Shown here piece after piece: positions 43,210 to 52,117 of a stretch of 64,000 nt of DNA (within the stretch, counting starts at the first letter, position 1; each line of letters opens with the position of its first letter). The position numbers and the translations under genes are program-made. A model generated the notes under the pieces. It made no database searches, was not told where the DNA came from, and was given only the letters and a program-made list of their open reading frames with translations. The stretch lies in NCBI RefSeq assembly GCF_001939735.1, contig NZ_MJIL01000084.1, forward strand, positions 62,001 through 126,000. Reading direction: 5' to 3'. This DNA comes from Photobacterium proteolyticum. Its GTDB lineage: Bacteria > Pseudomonadota > Gammaproteobacteria > Enterobacterales > Vibrionaceae.

Positions 43210-44949
43210 ATGAGTAAAAGACTCTGCCTAGCAGGCATGTTGGCTTTATTTTCTCTACTCGGTTGCCAGGAAGAAGAGCTTACATTCGATGTAGCCCTTT
43301 CCGGCGATCAGGAAGTCCCGCCTGTTATTACGGAGTCACAGGCAACAGCCACAGTGACTTTATTAATAAGCAGCGGCGATGATGGTGATGGTGGCGACGG
43401 TAAAGATCATGATCTCGATTTAGACCTTGACCTAGATTTGGATCTGGATCTTGACCTGGACCTCGACCTTGATGGCGACACCAACAAACACTATGGTGAT
43501 AACGATTCACAAGACTACGATGATACACACTACAACGACGACTCTGACTACGGCCATAACGATAAGGGTGATGGTACTCCCCCCGACCCAGAACCTGAGC
43601 CAGAACAAACATACACTCTCAGTGCTGAGCTCGACATCAGCATGGTCGAAGATGTTCAGGCTGCTCATATTCACCAAGGCGGTATTGGTGAAAATGGCCC
43701 GGTTGCGTTTGAATTTATCGATAACGGCGATGGGACAATGTCCGTCGAAGCGACTGAGATCACTCAAGAGCAAGCTGACGAGCTATTAGCTGGCCAGTGG
43801 TATATCAATGTTCACACTCTCGATAACCCTTCTGGTGAAGTCAGAGGACAGATAGTCGACAGTAGTATCGTCGTTATCGTCACCTTCAGCCTTGACGGTT
43901 CTCAAGAGGTGCCTCCTGTTGATTCCGAAGCATCGGGTACTGGCTATGCCACTGTAAACACCGATACCAATGAGGTTGAGTTAACCGTCATCACCAAAAG
44001 CGCCGAAGATGCAACAGCGGCACATGTTCATGAGGGTTTCGTCGGTGAAAATGGTGATGTTGTTATAGCGCTTGTTCCGGGGAACTCACCTGGCGTATGG
44101 ACAACCCCAGACGAATCGATCCTGGATGATGAAACACTCCAGAGACTGGTTAGTGGCGGACATTACGTCAACGTTCACACACCTGCCAACCCACCAGGAG
44201 AAATTCGCGGCCAGATCCTCAGCAGCGATTTCACCCTCATTACCTTCTCGCTGGATGGTGGGCAAGAAGTGCCGCCGGTCGAAACTGAAGCCAGCGGTGA
44301 TGGTTACCTTACCTACAACAGTGCAACGGAAGAAGTCGACCTCAAGGTGATTACAACTGGTGCTGAAGACGCCGTTGCCGCCCACTTGCATGAAGGGTTT
44401 GCGGGCCAAAACGGTGATGTGGTAACCGCTCTTGAGCAAGACGCTGAGGATCCGGGGAAATGGACAACACCTGAAGGTACGACATTAGGCAGCGATATCA
44501 TTGAGCTGCTGCTCAGTGGCGGACATTATGTCAATGTCCATACTCCAGCCAACCCTCCGGGCGAAATTCGCGGACAGATCCTGACATCGGACTTCACCTT
44601 GTTCGTCTTCCCGTTGGACGGTTCACAGGAAGTCCCTCCGGTAGAAACAGAAGCCTTCGGTACGGGTTACGCCACCTTTAATAGTGAAACCAGCATACTT
44701 CAGGTTAACATTGTCACTTCCGGCGTTGATGATGCTGTGGCTGCCCACGTTCACGAAGGCGAAATTGGTGAGAATGGAGATGTCGTCGTAGGCCTGGTTC
44801 AGGATGGAGATGACGTTACCGTTTGGTCGACACCAGAGAACACTGAACTTGACGATGACACAGCCGAGACGCTTCTCAGTGGCGGACACTATATCAATGT
44901 CCATACCCCAGCCAATCCACCGGGTGAAATACGAGGGCAAATAGAATAA
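43210..44949 (+). CDS. Lipoprotein with four CHRD domains and an acidic Asp-Leu insert
   Basis: A 579-residue exported protein: lipoprotein signal peptide with LLGC lipobox and Cys19. Four CHRD domains follow, each opening with SGDQEVPPV, DGSQEVPPV or DGGQEVPPV and ending with NVHTPANPPGEIRGQI (domain 1 ends NVHTLDNPSGEVRGQI). Approximate spans are 25-222, 226-341, 342-457 and 459-579. Domain 1 is split after residue 53 by an acidic insert of about 80 residues with ten Asp-Leu pairs (68-88) and an Asp/Gly/His/Tyr-rich tail before PDPEPEPEQ. CHRD domains, named after chordin, are of unknown molecular role in bacteria. AAAGGAG precedes the ATG, and a terminator follows. Confidence 0.92.
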   Translation: MSKRLCLAGMLALFSLLGCQEEELTFDVALSGDQEVPPVITESQATATVTLLISSGDDGDGGDGKDHDLDLDLDLDLDLDLDLDLDLDGDTNKHYGDNDSQDYDDTHYNDDSDYGHNDKGDGTPPDPEPEPEQTYTLSAELDISMVEDVQAAHIHQGGIGENGPVAFEFIDNGDGTMSVEATEITQEQADELLAGQWYINVHTLDNPSGEVRGQIVDSSIVVIVTFSLDGSQEVPPVDSEASGTGYATVNTDTNEVELTVITKSAEDATAAHVHEGFVGENGDVVIALVPGNSPGVWTTPDESILDDETLQRLVSGGHYVNVHTPANPPGEIRGQILSSDFTLITFSLDGGQEVPPVETEASGDGYLTYNSATEEVDLKVITTGAEDAVAAHLHEGFAGQNGDVVTALEQDAEDPGKWTTPEGTTLGSDIIELLLSGGHYVNVHTPANPPGEIRGQILTSDFTLFVFPLDGSQEVPPVETEAFGTGYATFNSETSILQVNIVTSGVDDAVAAHVHEGEIGENGDVVVGLVQDGDDVTVWSTPENTELDDDTAETLLSGGHYINVHTPANPPGEIRGQIE

Positions 44950-44972
44950 GCAAGCAACAACTATCGAAAATT

Positions 44973-45002
44973 GCCGCAGCAGGCCCTATGGCTTGCTGCG
45001 GC
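44973..45002. terminator. Bidirectional terminator between convergent genes
   Basis: GCCGCAGCAGGCC (44973-44985) pairs with GGCTTGCTGCGGC (44990-45002), 13 positions with one G-U, around a 4-base loop. TTTACT follows on the plus strand and AATTTTCG on the minus strand, so it can serve both the CHRD gene and the convergent small gene. Confidence 0.8.
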
Positions 45003-45003
45003 T

Positions 45004-45375
45004 TTACTCTAGTTCTGAGGTATCCCAATAGACATAAACGGATTCTTCCTGCAGCTTAAAGATCAATCCTTTCTGCCCTAGCCCTGATTGTCTGTACACC
45101 GGATAGCCCCTGCTATCTTTATAATTTCCGGGTGTTTCGCCAACAGGCGTAAAGTCATAATAAACGCCATCATCACGCTCGATTGTGATATAGCCCTGGC
45201 GCTGAGAAAAGACACACAGGTACTGTGCCGAAGGCTTGTCCGAACCTGGTAAATGGATATCGCAACGTGCGTCAGTTGTATCGGCAAACGCCTGCGGCAT
45301 ACTCCCAATAGTCAGGACAGCCGCCAGTGAGACCTTAAAACTGCGCGTCCATCCTTTCCGGCAACCCGCTTTCAT
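45004..45375 (-). CDS. Small exported protein, 123 residues
   Basis: A hypothetical protein with a Sec signal peptide (TRSFKVSLAAVLTIGSMPQA, cleavage likely after AFA). The mature part contains two Cys, in DARCDIHLPGSDKPSAQYLC, likely a periplasmic disulfide. Several Tyr/Gly-rich strands follow (GVYYDFTPVGETPGNY). No family is recognised. GAGGTAATG sits before the ATG. It is convergent with the CHRD lipoprotein gene. Confidence 0.75.
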   Translation of the reverse strand: MKAGCRKGWTRSFKVSLAAVLTIGSMPQAFADTTDARCDIHLPGSDKPSAQYLCVFSQRQGYITIERDDGVYYDFTPVGETPGNYKDSRGYPVYRQSGLGQKGLIFKLQEESVYVYWDTSELE

Positions 45376-45880
45376 ACCATTACCTCCTCGCGCTTTAATT
45401 CAAGAATAAACCCACCTCATGATGGCAGGTTTATTTTAAGGTAGCAGTTTTCAGGAAACACTGAGGATTAACTCACAACAGGACTTGGCCAGTCATTATG
45501 TACAACCCAAAGCCCCTAGATTAACTAATTGTGCAAAGACATTAAAAAATCAAACAACTCGGGCAAAATATAATATCCAAAGATAATGGATACCATTACA
45601 GTAAAGCAAAATACGACAAACTCTGCGATGAAGCTCTTAATTCAACCCATAATAACCAAGGCTTATCTTATTTTCATATTGCATGAATATAATTCCCTAT
45701 CAATCATAGAGAAGGTCAGGCGAAATAATACCTTCGCCTGGTGTTATGCAATTTGAATCGTTAACGGTTGCTCTTCTCTGGGTTGTTTTATCGAAATACG
45801 AAACAAAGAAGGCATCAAACGGCAGTTTGCTACCAGGGCTCCGTTAATATAATCAGGGCAGAGAAAGACTGGATGATGGC
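45376..45880. other. Intergenic region, 505 bp
   Basis: AT-rich DNA between two leftward genes. It holds AATAAACC/GGTTTATT near 45405-45433 as an inverted repeat close to the small gene start. CAGGCGAA (45717-45724) and TTCGCCTG (45733-45740) form a perfect 8-bp hairpin without a T run. The small plus-strand frame starting at 45768 runs mainly antisense to the acetyltransferase gene and is not convincing. Confidence 0.5.
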
Positions 45881-46732
45881 TCAACCAAGCTCAAACGTCG
45901 TCACCCCGAAGGTTCGATCCAGCGGCAGATCAGGAAACGACTTGGTATACATACGAGCCGTTTTGAACACCGGTGTCATCGTATATTTCTCGGCGATTGC
46001 AACAGCGTTTTTATTGACTTCTGGTACATCGAGATAAACCAAGTCGGAGGATTTTGCCTTGGCCTTAAGAGCAAGAAACAGTTCCTCCGCCAGTTCTGCA
46101 TTCTCGGCCAGAAGCGGGCCAACCTTATAGCCAGAGCGACAAGGACGGATCACGCCGTAGCCTGCTAATTGCCCATCACGTTCAATCCCGATGGCGTAGG
46201 ATCCTTCCTGCTTGATCCAACGCTTCAAAAATTCCGTTCGCTCTGCAGGAAAAAACGATTGATCGTAGGCATCAATACGTTCAAACGGGAGATCCGAGAG
46301 ATCGACCAGCCCTTCGACTGCTGGCGCATTTCCTCCTCCCTGCCCTTCATAGCGAATATTACCGTATGCCAATTTAAAACCAGACTTTTTATAGTTGACC
46401 TGTTGAGCCTCAACCCCATCAAGCCCGATATTTCGCCCCGCCAGGTATTCAAGGCCCGCTTTCCATATCTGCAGTCCGTAGCCTTGGCCTCGATATTCAG
46501 GTTTAACGATATAAAAACCAAGAAAGCCAAACGAATCGCCGTATTTCACAACGGATATCGAAGCTATCGGCTCTCCGTCTAGCAAACCGACGAGAAAGCC
46601 ATTCGGATCGACACATCGAAACGAGTTCGCATCATACAGGCCAGGATTCCATCCTTCCTGGGCAGCCCAGTCAATGGCAAGGTCTAGCTGCTCCGGTGTC
46701 ATCACCTGAATACAATACTGTTTATCTGCCAT
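45881..46732 (-). CDS. GNAT acetyltransferase with two GNAT domains
   Basis: A 283-residue cytoplasmic protein. The first GNAT domain shows VVKYGDSFGFLGFYIVKPEY then RGQGYGLQIWKAGLEYLAGR (acetyl-CoA loop RGQGYG, about 72-91). The second, C-terminal GNAT-like half contains ERDGQLAGYGVIRPCRSGYK then VGPLLAENAELAEELFLALK. The layout resembles acetyltransferases of the YitI/DUF1248 kind. ATG 46732 (MADKQYC) is chosen because GGAGGGAGAC is directly upstream; ATG 46744 overlaps that site. Substrate is unknown. Confidence 0.85.
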   Translation of the reverse strand: MADKQYCIQVMTPEQLDLAIDWAAQEGWNPGLYDANSFRCVDPNGFLVGLLDGEPIASISVVKYGDSFGFLGFYIVKPEYRGQGYGLQIWKAGLEYLAGRNIGLDGVEAQQVNYKKSGFKLAYGNIRYEGQGGGNAPAVEGLVDLSDLPFERIDAYDQSFFPAERTEFLKRWIKQEGSYAIGIERDGQLAGYGVIRPCRSGYKVGPLLAENAELAEELFLALKAKAKSSDLVYLDVPEVNKNAVAIAEKYTMTPVFKTARMYTKSFPDLPLDRTFGVTTFELG

Positions 46733-46782
46733 GTCTCCCTCCATAGATAGCCAAATTCACGTAAATGATTAGTACAGGTTAA

Positions 46783-47562
46783 TCAGCCAGCTCTTAGCGC
46801 AAGTATCGCCTCAATATCAAGCGGCTCCCTATAGCGGCAAAAGTCAGTATCCCGTCGGTCGACAGCCAGAACAGACATACGATCGGCAAGCTCGTTGCCC
46901 TCAATACCGGCATGGCCTTTTACATGGGACAGGGTTATCACATCCTTTAAAGCAAGATACAGCTCATGGGAAGCCTGAATAATTTCCAGATTTTTGATAT
47001 CACCCGGCTCTTTGCGCTGCCAGCCTTTTTTCTTCCAGCTATGGGCCCATACCGAAATACAGTTAATCGAATAAACAGAATCACTCAACACCTGTACCGA
47101 CTTTCCTTTAGCAACATTTTCCTTGGCAATAAGCAGAGCCTGATAGAGCGCATTGAGCTCAGCGCTGTTATTGGTGCCGTTAGGATTATACAGACCGTAC
47201 CAGAGCTCAATAAGGCGGTTGTCGCTGTATACGGCAACACCAGATCCAGCTTCACCAGGATTCGGATCACAGGCCCCGTCACTGTAGATATTAATATCGA
47301 AGTCCGACATTTCCGGCTTTACAGGCGTGGATGTTGCCTGCTTCTTAGTCGGTTCCTTTATCGCCTTTTTATTAGTACCAGGTGACCGTTTAGATTTATG
47401 GGAAGCCACACCGGATCTGAAAGCACTTTCCGCTTCTTCTCGTGTTTTAAATGACTTGTATCTTGCCTGCGGGTATTTATCAACGAGCTTTTTGGTATAG
47501 TCCCAGCTTGTAAACACCCCGGTTTCGCGCCCCACCCATACAACATAAAATTTTTGTGCCAT
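46783..47562 (-). CDS. Ribonuclease H1 with N-terminal viroplasmin-type domain
   Basis: A 259-residue enzyme that degrades RNA in RNA-DNA hybrids. Residues 1-55 (KFYVVWVGRETGVFTSWDYT, then YKSFKTREEAESAF) form the hybrid-binding viroplasmin-like domain found in eukaryote-type RNase H1. After a basic linker comes the catalytic domain with D95 in IYSDGACDPNPG, E135 in NNSAELNALY, D161 in VLSDSVYSIN, and D227 in GNELADRMS; H216 lies in HVKGHAG. All four carboxylates are present. It appears in addition to the normal rnhA expected elsewhere. The leftward gene stands alone. Confidence 0.92.
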   Translation of the reverse strand: MAQKFYVVWVGRETGVFTSWDYTKKLVDKYPQARYKSFKTREEAESAFRSGVASHKSKRSPGTNKKAIKEPTKKQATSTPVKPEMSDFDINIYSDGACDPNPGEAGSGVAVYSDNRLIELWYGLYNPNGTNNSAELNALYQALLIAKENVAKGKSVQVLSDSVYSINCISVWAHSWKKKGWQRKEPGDIKNLEIIQASHELYLALKDVITLSHVKGHAGIEGNELADRMSVLAVDRRDTDFCRYREPLDIEAILALRAG

Positions 47563-47724
47563 TTGTTTACCTTTATCTGATGAGAGTGAAGCGCTCGCAG
47601 AACGCTCCAGCGAAGGCGCTGCGACGTAGAATACTAGAGTAACCTAATCTCACCATATCTCTGCAGCTTGGTTAATGATTCATAGATAACTATTAGTAAC
47701 TTCACACTAGTAACGTGGAGTGTA

Positions 47725-48633
47725 TCAATCCTTTGAGGTAAGTGCCGCATCACTTCTTAACCGCTGCGCCAGCATATCAATAAAGGCTCTCACTTTAACA
47801 GAAGCATAGCGCCCCTCCCTGTGCACTATATGTACAGGGCGCGGCTTCAATTCATGCTCAGAAAGCAATACTTTCAGCCTTCCATCTTCAATATGGCTTG
47901 CCACCTGATAGGACAGGACGCGGGTGATCCCCAATCCATTTACAGCAGCTTCTATCGCGGCATCATTGGTCGTCACCGTAAGACGCGGCTGTAGCCTGAT
48001 CGACTGCTCTCCTCTTGGAGAAGTAAATCGCCAACCTATCGCAAAATTACCCGCACTGGACGCTATAACAGCATGATGTTGAAGTTCACTCGGAGTCGCC
48101 GGCTCACCATGTCGTTCAAGATAATCTGGCGATGCCACCACCACCATACGAACAGTGCCGACTCTCAGGGCGCGCATACTTGAATCTGGCAGCTCACCAA
48201 TACGAACACCAACATCCAGTCCCTCCTCAACCAGGCTGACAACCCGGTCAAGGAAAATGGCATCAACTTTCATCTCCGGATAACGCTGAAGGTATTCTAC
48301 AATGCCCGGCATGACAAACATTCGGCCAAACAGGACCGGTGCCGTTACCGCAAGATGCCCTCTTGGCTCGGCATTTACTCCGGCCGCGGCTTCATCAGCC
48401 GCATCAACCTCAGCCAATAAACGCCGGGCATCTTCCAGGTAGCGCTCCCCCGCCTCAGTAGTGCGAACATAACGCGTAGTTCGATTCAGGAGTTTAACAC
48501 CCAGCCGATCTTCCAGGGCTGCTACGGTACGAGTAACCGCTGGCGGGGACATTTGCAGCCGCCGGGCTGCCGCGGCAAACCCTTCTTCTTCGGCGACAGC
48601 CTGAAACACCTGCATCTGATGAAAGCGATCCAT
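47725..48633 (-). CDS. LysR-type transcriptional regulator
   Basis: A 302-residue regulator with the N-terminal winged helix-turn-helix (MDRFHQMQVFQAVAEEEGFA then RRLQMSPPAVTRTVAALEDR) and a substrate-binding C-terminal half (HLAVTAPVLFGRMFVMPGIV onward). It is divergent from the carboxymuconolactone-decarboxylase-like gene at 48786 and is the likely regulator of that pair. ATG 48633 matches the family; 48645 is possible. The 150-bp gap between them should hold its operator, but I see no clear T-N11-A dyad. Confidence 0.9.
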   Translation of the reverse strand: MDRFHQMQVFQAVAEEEGFAAAARRLQMSPPAVTRTVAALEDRLGVKLLNRTTRYVRTTEAGERYLEDARRLLAEVDAADEAAAGVNAEPRGHLAVTAPVLFGRMFVMPGIVEYLQRYPEMKVDAIFLDRVVSLVEEGLDVGVRIGELPDSSMRALRVGTVRMVVVASPDYLERHGEPATPSELQHHAVIASSAGNFAIGWRFTSPRGEQSIRLQPRLTVTTNDAAIEAAVNGLGITRVLSYQVASHIEDGRLKVLLSEHELKPRPVHIVHREGRYASVKVRAFIDMLAQRLRSDAALTSKD

Positions 48634-48785
48634 ACATAATTCCACTAAATGAAATAATCAATTGCCTTTAGAGGATATTCTTTAATTCAACGAAATCAAC
48701 CATAGTTACCTCATTCGATATCCACTCGCATCTGACGCAACACAGCAAGGCAGACACAACAAACATTTTTCAACATGAGGAAACA

Positions 48786-49334
48786 ATGATGAACCGTATT
48801 ACCGCAATCGAACGCAACCATGCCAGCAATGAGCAAATTGAGCTATTGGACGCCATCCAGGAACAACTCGGGATGGTACCTAACTTTCTGAAAGTGTTCG
48901 CCAACTCGCCCGCAGCACTGCGCGCCTTCCTCGGCTTACACGGAATTACCGGAGAGGGCAGCCTGGACGCGCTAACCCGAGAACGAATTGCACTTGCCAT
49001 CGCCCAGCAAAACGAATGTCAGTACTGTGTTTCGGCCCACTCGGCTATCGGCCTCAAAGCGGGACTCAATAGCGCTGAGATCGAAGCTAACCGTGCTGGC
49101 TCCAGCCAAGATGCAAAAGCGGCAGCAGCCGTAAAATTTGCCAAGGCACTGGCCGAACACAATGGTGAAGTCACCACGGCCGAGCTGCAGGCGGTACGAA
49201 ATGCCGGTTACAACGAGTCCGATATAGTGGAAATTATCACCCATGTCGGCATGAACATACTGACCAATATTCTGGGTAAAGCCAGCCGGGTCGATATCGA
49301 CTTTCCAAAAGTCTCACTCCGTCAGGCGTCCTGA
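48786..49334 (+). CDS. AhpD-like alkylhydroperoxidase, CMD family
   Basis: A 182-residue peroxidase-type protein: the redox pair C78 and C81 with H85 in NECQYCVSAHSAIGL is the AhpD signature. Helical throughout, as expected for the carboxymuconolactone decarboxylase superfamily. GAGGAAACA precedes the ATG; M1 or M2 could be the start. It is followed after 74 bp by a three-domain oxidoreductase on the same strand, and faces a LysR gene. Together they look like an inducible detoxification pair against electrophiles or peroxides, by inference. Confidence 0.88.
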   Translation: MMNRITAIERNHASNEQIELLDAIQEQLGMVPNFLKVFANSPAALRAFLGLHGITGEGSLDALTRERIALAIAQQNECQYCVSAHSAIGLKAGLNSAEIEANRAGSSQDAKAAAAVKFAKALAEHNGEVTTAELQAVRNAGYNESDIVEIITHVGMNILTNILGKASRVDIDFPKVSLRQAS

Positions 49335-49408
49335 TCCCATTCGCGCCGCAACTCACCAATGTAGCGGCGCGATTCAACTCCACAGGCAAATCTAGCGAGG
49401 ATAACCTC

Positions 49409-50989
49409 ATGGGACATAAATATGCAGAAATCGCCTTTACCCGTAATGTGCGAGATATTCAAACGGCCAATGGTAGCAGAAACGGCTATTCAGCGATGGA
49501 TCAAGGCCCGGCTCACAATCACCTTCTTAGTGAACGGGAAGCTGCTTTTATCCATGCCCGTGATAGCTTCTACATGGCCAGCGTGGGTGAAACAGGCTGG
49601 CCATACGTGCAGCACAGAGGCGGACCGGCAGGGTTTATGAAAGTACTCGATGCCCGGACCATTGGTTTTGCCGACTATTCCGGTAATCGTCAATATATCA
49701 GTACAGGCAACTTCATCCACGATGATCGCGTCTCACTGTTTTTTATGGATTACCCAAACCGTACGCGTCTGAAAATGTTCGGCCGGGTCCGTGTGATCGG
49801 ACACAATGAGCACGACTTGCTTGCCCTACTCGAAGATGAACATTACCGTGCCCGGATCGAGCGTGGTTTTATCATTACCATCGAAGCCTTCGACTGGAAC
49901 TGCCCGCAACATATCACCCCACGCTATACAGAAGCGGACATTGATAATTTGCTTGCCCCACTGATTGATGAAAACCGGCAGTTAAAAGAAGCGGCTAGCT
50001 CGATGGTGAAACCCATAACCAATGTACTTGGTACCGGAGAACTGGAACTGGTCGTCAGTGGTATTCGCCAGCTCACCCCCCGTGTTCGCGCCTTTGAGCT
50101 GCGCGCGCCAAATGGCAGTGAGTTACCCGCAGTTGAAGCAGGTGCCCACCTTGAAATACCCATCATGTTGGAATCGGGCAATATCGAAACACGGCATTAC
50201 TCTATCGCCTCCAACCCTGCCCGCCGGGACGCCTATGAAATAGCCATTCTTAGAGAAGACGACGGAGCCGGGGGCTCCAAAGCTATACATGACAGCTATC
50301 AAATTGGCACAACAATTCGTACACCACTACCTGCCAATTACTTTAAGCTTCACCAAGATAACCGCCCTGCGGTATTGATTGCAGGCGGTATCGGGATCAC
50401 ACCGATAAAGGCGATGGCACAAGCACTTGTTGCCCATAAAATATCAATGCAGCTTCATTACGCCGGTCGCAGTTTCGCCGATATGCCCTATAGAGACCGT
50501 CTGCAAAGAGAGTTTGCACAGCAAATCACCCTCTACAACTCAACTGCCGGTGAACGCCTAGATATTCTGGCGACTCTAAAGTCTGCCCCTGATAATGCCG
50601 TTTTCTATGTGTGTGGTCCTACCCGACTTATTGACGAAGTACTGACTACGGCCCAAAAGGTTGGTATCAACAAGGACCGACTCCGCTTCGAGCGCTTTAG
50701 TGCCGAAAAGCCTGGCGATGCAAAACCCGTCCACGTTGAGCTAGCGCGATCTGGTGTGACTCTTCAAGTGAATGCTGACCAAACCATCCTGGATGCCATT
50801 CAGGCTGAAGGGGTAAATATCTCGCATAGTTGCAAGGCGGGAAACTGTAAGTCCTGTGCTGTCAAAGTGATCCAAGGGCGTCCCGACCATCGCGACTCAG
50901 CACTTTCAACCAATGAAAGAACCGAGCAACACTTGATGTGCCCTTGTGTTTCCCGCGCTGTTACCGACAAACTTGTACTGGATATCTGA
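49409..50989 (+). CDS. Fusion of flavin-binding PNPOx-like domain, ferredoxin reductase and 2Fe-2S ferredoxin
   Basis: A 526-residue oxidoreductase of three parts. Residues 1-190 form a pyridoxamine-phosphate-oxidase-like split barrel (FYMASVGETGWPYVQHRGGP, then HDDRVSLFFMDYPNRTRLKM). Residues 205-430 form an FAD/NAD reductase with RHYSIASNP for flavin and IAGGIGITPIKAMAQAL for nucleotide. Residues 440-526 form a plant-type ferredoxin domain with Cys ligands C475, C480, C483 and C511 (ISHSCKAGNCKSC, then LMCPC). Such fusions pass electrons from NAD(P)H to the N-terminal flavin site. It is co-directional with the AhpD-like gene. The substrate is not known. Confidence 0.9.
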   Translation: MGHKYAEIAFTRNVRDIQTANGSRNGYSAMDQGPAHNHLLSEREAAFIHARDSFYMASVGETGWPYVQHRGGPAGFMKVLDARTIGFADYSGNRQYISTGNFIHDDRVSLFFMDYPNRTRLKMFGRVRVIGHNEHDLLALLEDEHYRARIERGFIITIEAFDWNCPQHITPRYTEADIDNLLAPLIDENRQLKEAASSMVKPITNVLGTGELELVVSGIRQLTPRVRAFELRAPNGSELPAVEAGAHLEIPIMLESGNIETRHYSIASNPARRDAYEIAILREDDGAGGSKAIHDSYQIGTTIRTPLPANYFKLHQDNRPAVLIAGGIGITPIKAMAQALVAHKISMQLHYAGRSFADMPYRDRLQREFAQQITLYNSTAGERLDILATLKSAPDNAVFYVCGPTRLIDEVLTTAQKVGINKDRLRFERFSAEKPGDAKPVHVELARSGVTLQVNADQTILDAIQAEGVNISHSCKAGNCKSCAVKVIQGRPDHRDSALSTNERTEQHLMCPCVSRAVTDKLVLDI

Positions 50990-51034
50990 TAACACGACTA
51001 GGCACTATCATGCTCTTACATGAATGATTCAGGA

Positions 51035-51934
51035 CTATTGCACGAAACCAATATCAGCGGCCTTGCTCGGTGGCAGGCCAAAGTAGCGCTTGAATTCGCG
51101 GCTGAACTGGGTGGCACTTTCATAACCGACTTTTACAGCCGCGACATTGGCAGGCATTCTGTCTTGTACCATCAGGGTCCTTGCTTTATTTAAGCGGATT
51201 TTCTTGATGTATTGCAGCGGAGGATCTGTCACAACCTGCTTAAAGGCACGGTGAAATGAAGACACGCTCATCCCCGCCATATCGGCCAGCTCATCAATCG
51301 CCAGCTTTTGCTCATAATGGGCCTGCACATGATTGATAACTTTAGAGACACGAGACAGGGCGCTATCTTGCTTACAGTATTGGGCAAGTAGGTAACCTTG
51401 CTCACCCTGCAAGAGCAGATAAAAGAACTCCCGTAAAATCTGAGGCCCCAACACCTTCGAATCAAGCGGACTATGTAAAGCCTTCAGTAGGCGAGTCATA
51501 CAACTGGTTATATCAGGCGTGATCCGGGCAGCTGCGACACCACGCCCATTCTGCTCGGCCCTTAATATGTCAGCAGCTCCATGTTGCTCGATTAGCTCAA
51601 CAAGCTGTTGGATGACGGTAAGATCGAACCCTATATCAATCCCGATAAGCGGTGATTCTTCCGATGCAAAAGTTTCACAGGCAATAGGATAAGGCGTTGC
51701 CACGATCAGACAATGCTCTGTATCATATTCAAAACGGTAGTCATTCAAATGGCCTACCTTGTTGCCCTGGAAAATAATCACCACGCCCTGCTGGTACATC
51801 TGAGGCGTCACTTTATGGTATTTATTTATTCTGAATAACCTGACACCCGGCAGACAGGTATCAACTCGCCCTATCTGTTTATCCAACCCGTATAGTTCAC
51901 ATAGCGATGTCGCTAAGCTGACTGTATTATTCAT
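51035..51934 (-). CDS. yqhC: AraC-family regulator, YqhC-like
   Basis: A 299-residue regulator with an AraC N-terminal cupin-type domain (AraC_N family). The C-terminal double helix-turn-helix reads LAIDELADMAGMSVSSFHRA then ATQFSREFKRYFGLPPSKAA. It is divergent from yqhD at 52118, the same arrangement as E. coli yqhC-yqhD, where YqhC activates yqhD in response to aldehydes. ATG 51934 (MNNTVSL) follows GGAGGTAGAC; the open frame to 52012 would intrude into the promoter region. It is convergent with the oxidoreductase fusion gene. The symbol rests on context and similarity. Confidence 0.86.
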   Translation of the reverse strand: MNNTVSLATSLCELYGLDKQIGRVDTCLPGVRLFRINKYHKVTPQMYQQGVVIIFQGNKVGHLNDYRFEYDTEHCLIVATPYPIACETFASEESPLIGIDIGFDLTVIQQLVELIEQHGAADILRAEQNGRGVAAARITPDITSCMTRLLKALHSPLDSKVLGPQILREFFYLLLQGEQGYLLAQYCKQDSALSRVSKVINHVQAHYEQKLAIDELADMAGMSVSSFHRAFKQVVTDPPLQYIKKIRLNKARTLMVQDRMPANVAAVKVGYESATQFSREFKRYFGLPPSKAADIGFVQ

Positions 51935-52117
51935 GTCTACCTCCGATAGGGCCATCATCGCCGTTACAGTCACGAATGCAAGCACCTCTCGAAAAAAAGT
52001 AGAATTAGGCAAGCATTAGAGAGAATCGTGTATTAAACAGTTACCCGAACTCTCCTAGACTATACCCTATCGATTCAAGGCCGTGATAAGGCTGATAATG
52101 ACTCTCACCGGAGAACA

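Noticed and set aside
45717..45740. Perfect 8-bp hairpin taken as a terminator of the acetyltransferase gene
   Set aside because: No T run on either strand, so I left it as an unexplained hairpin within the intergenic entry.
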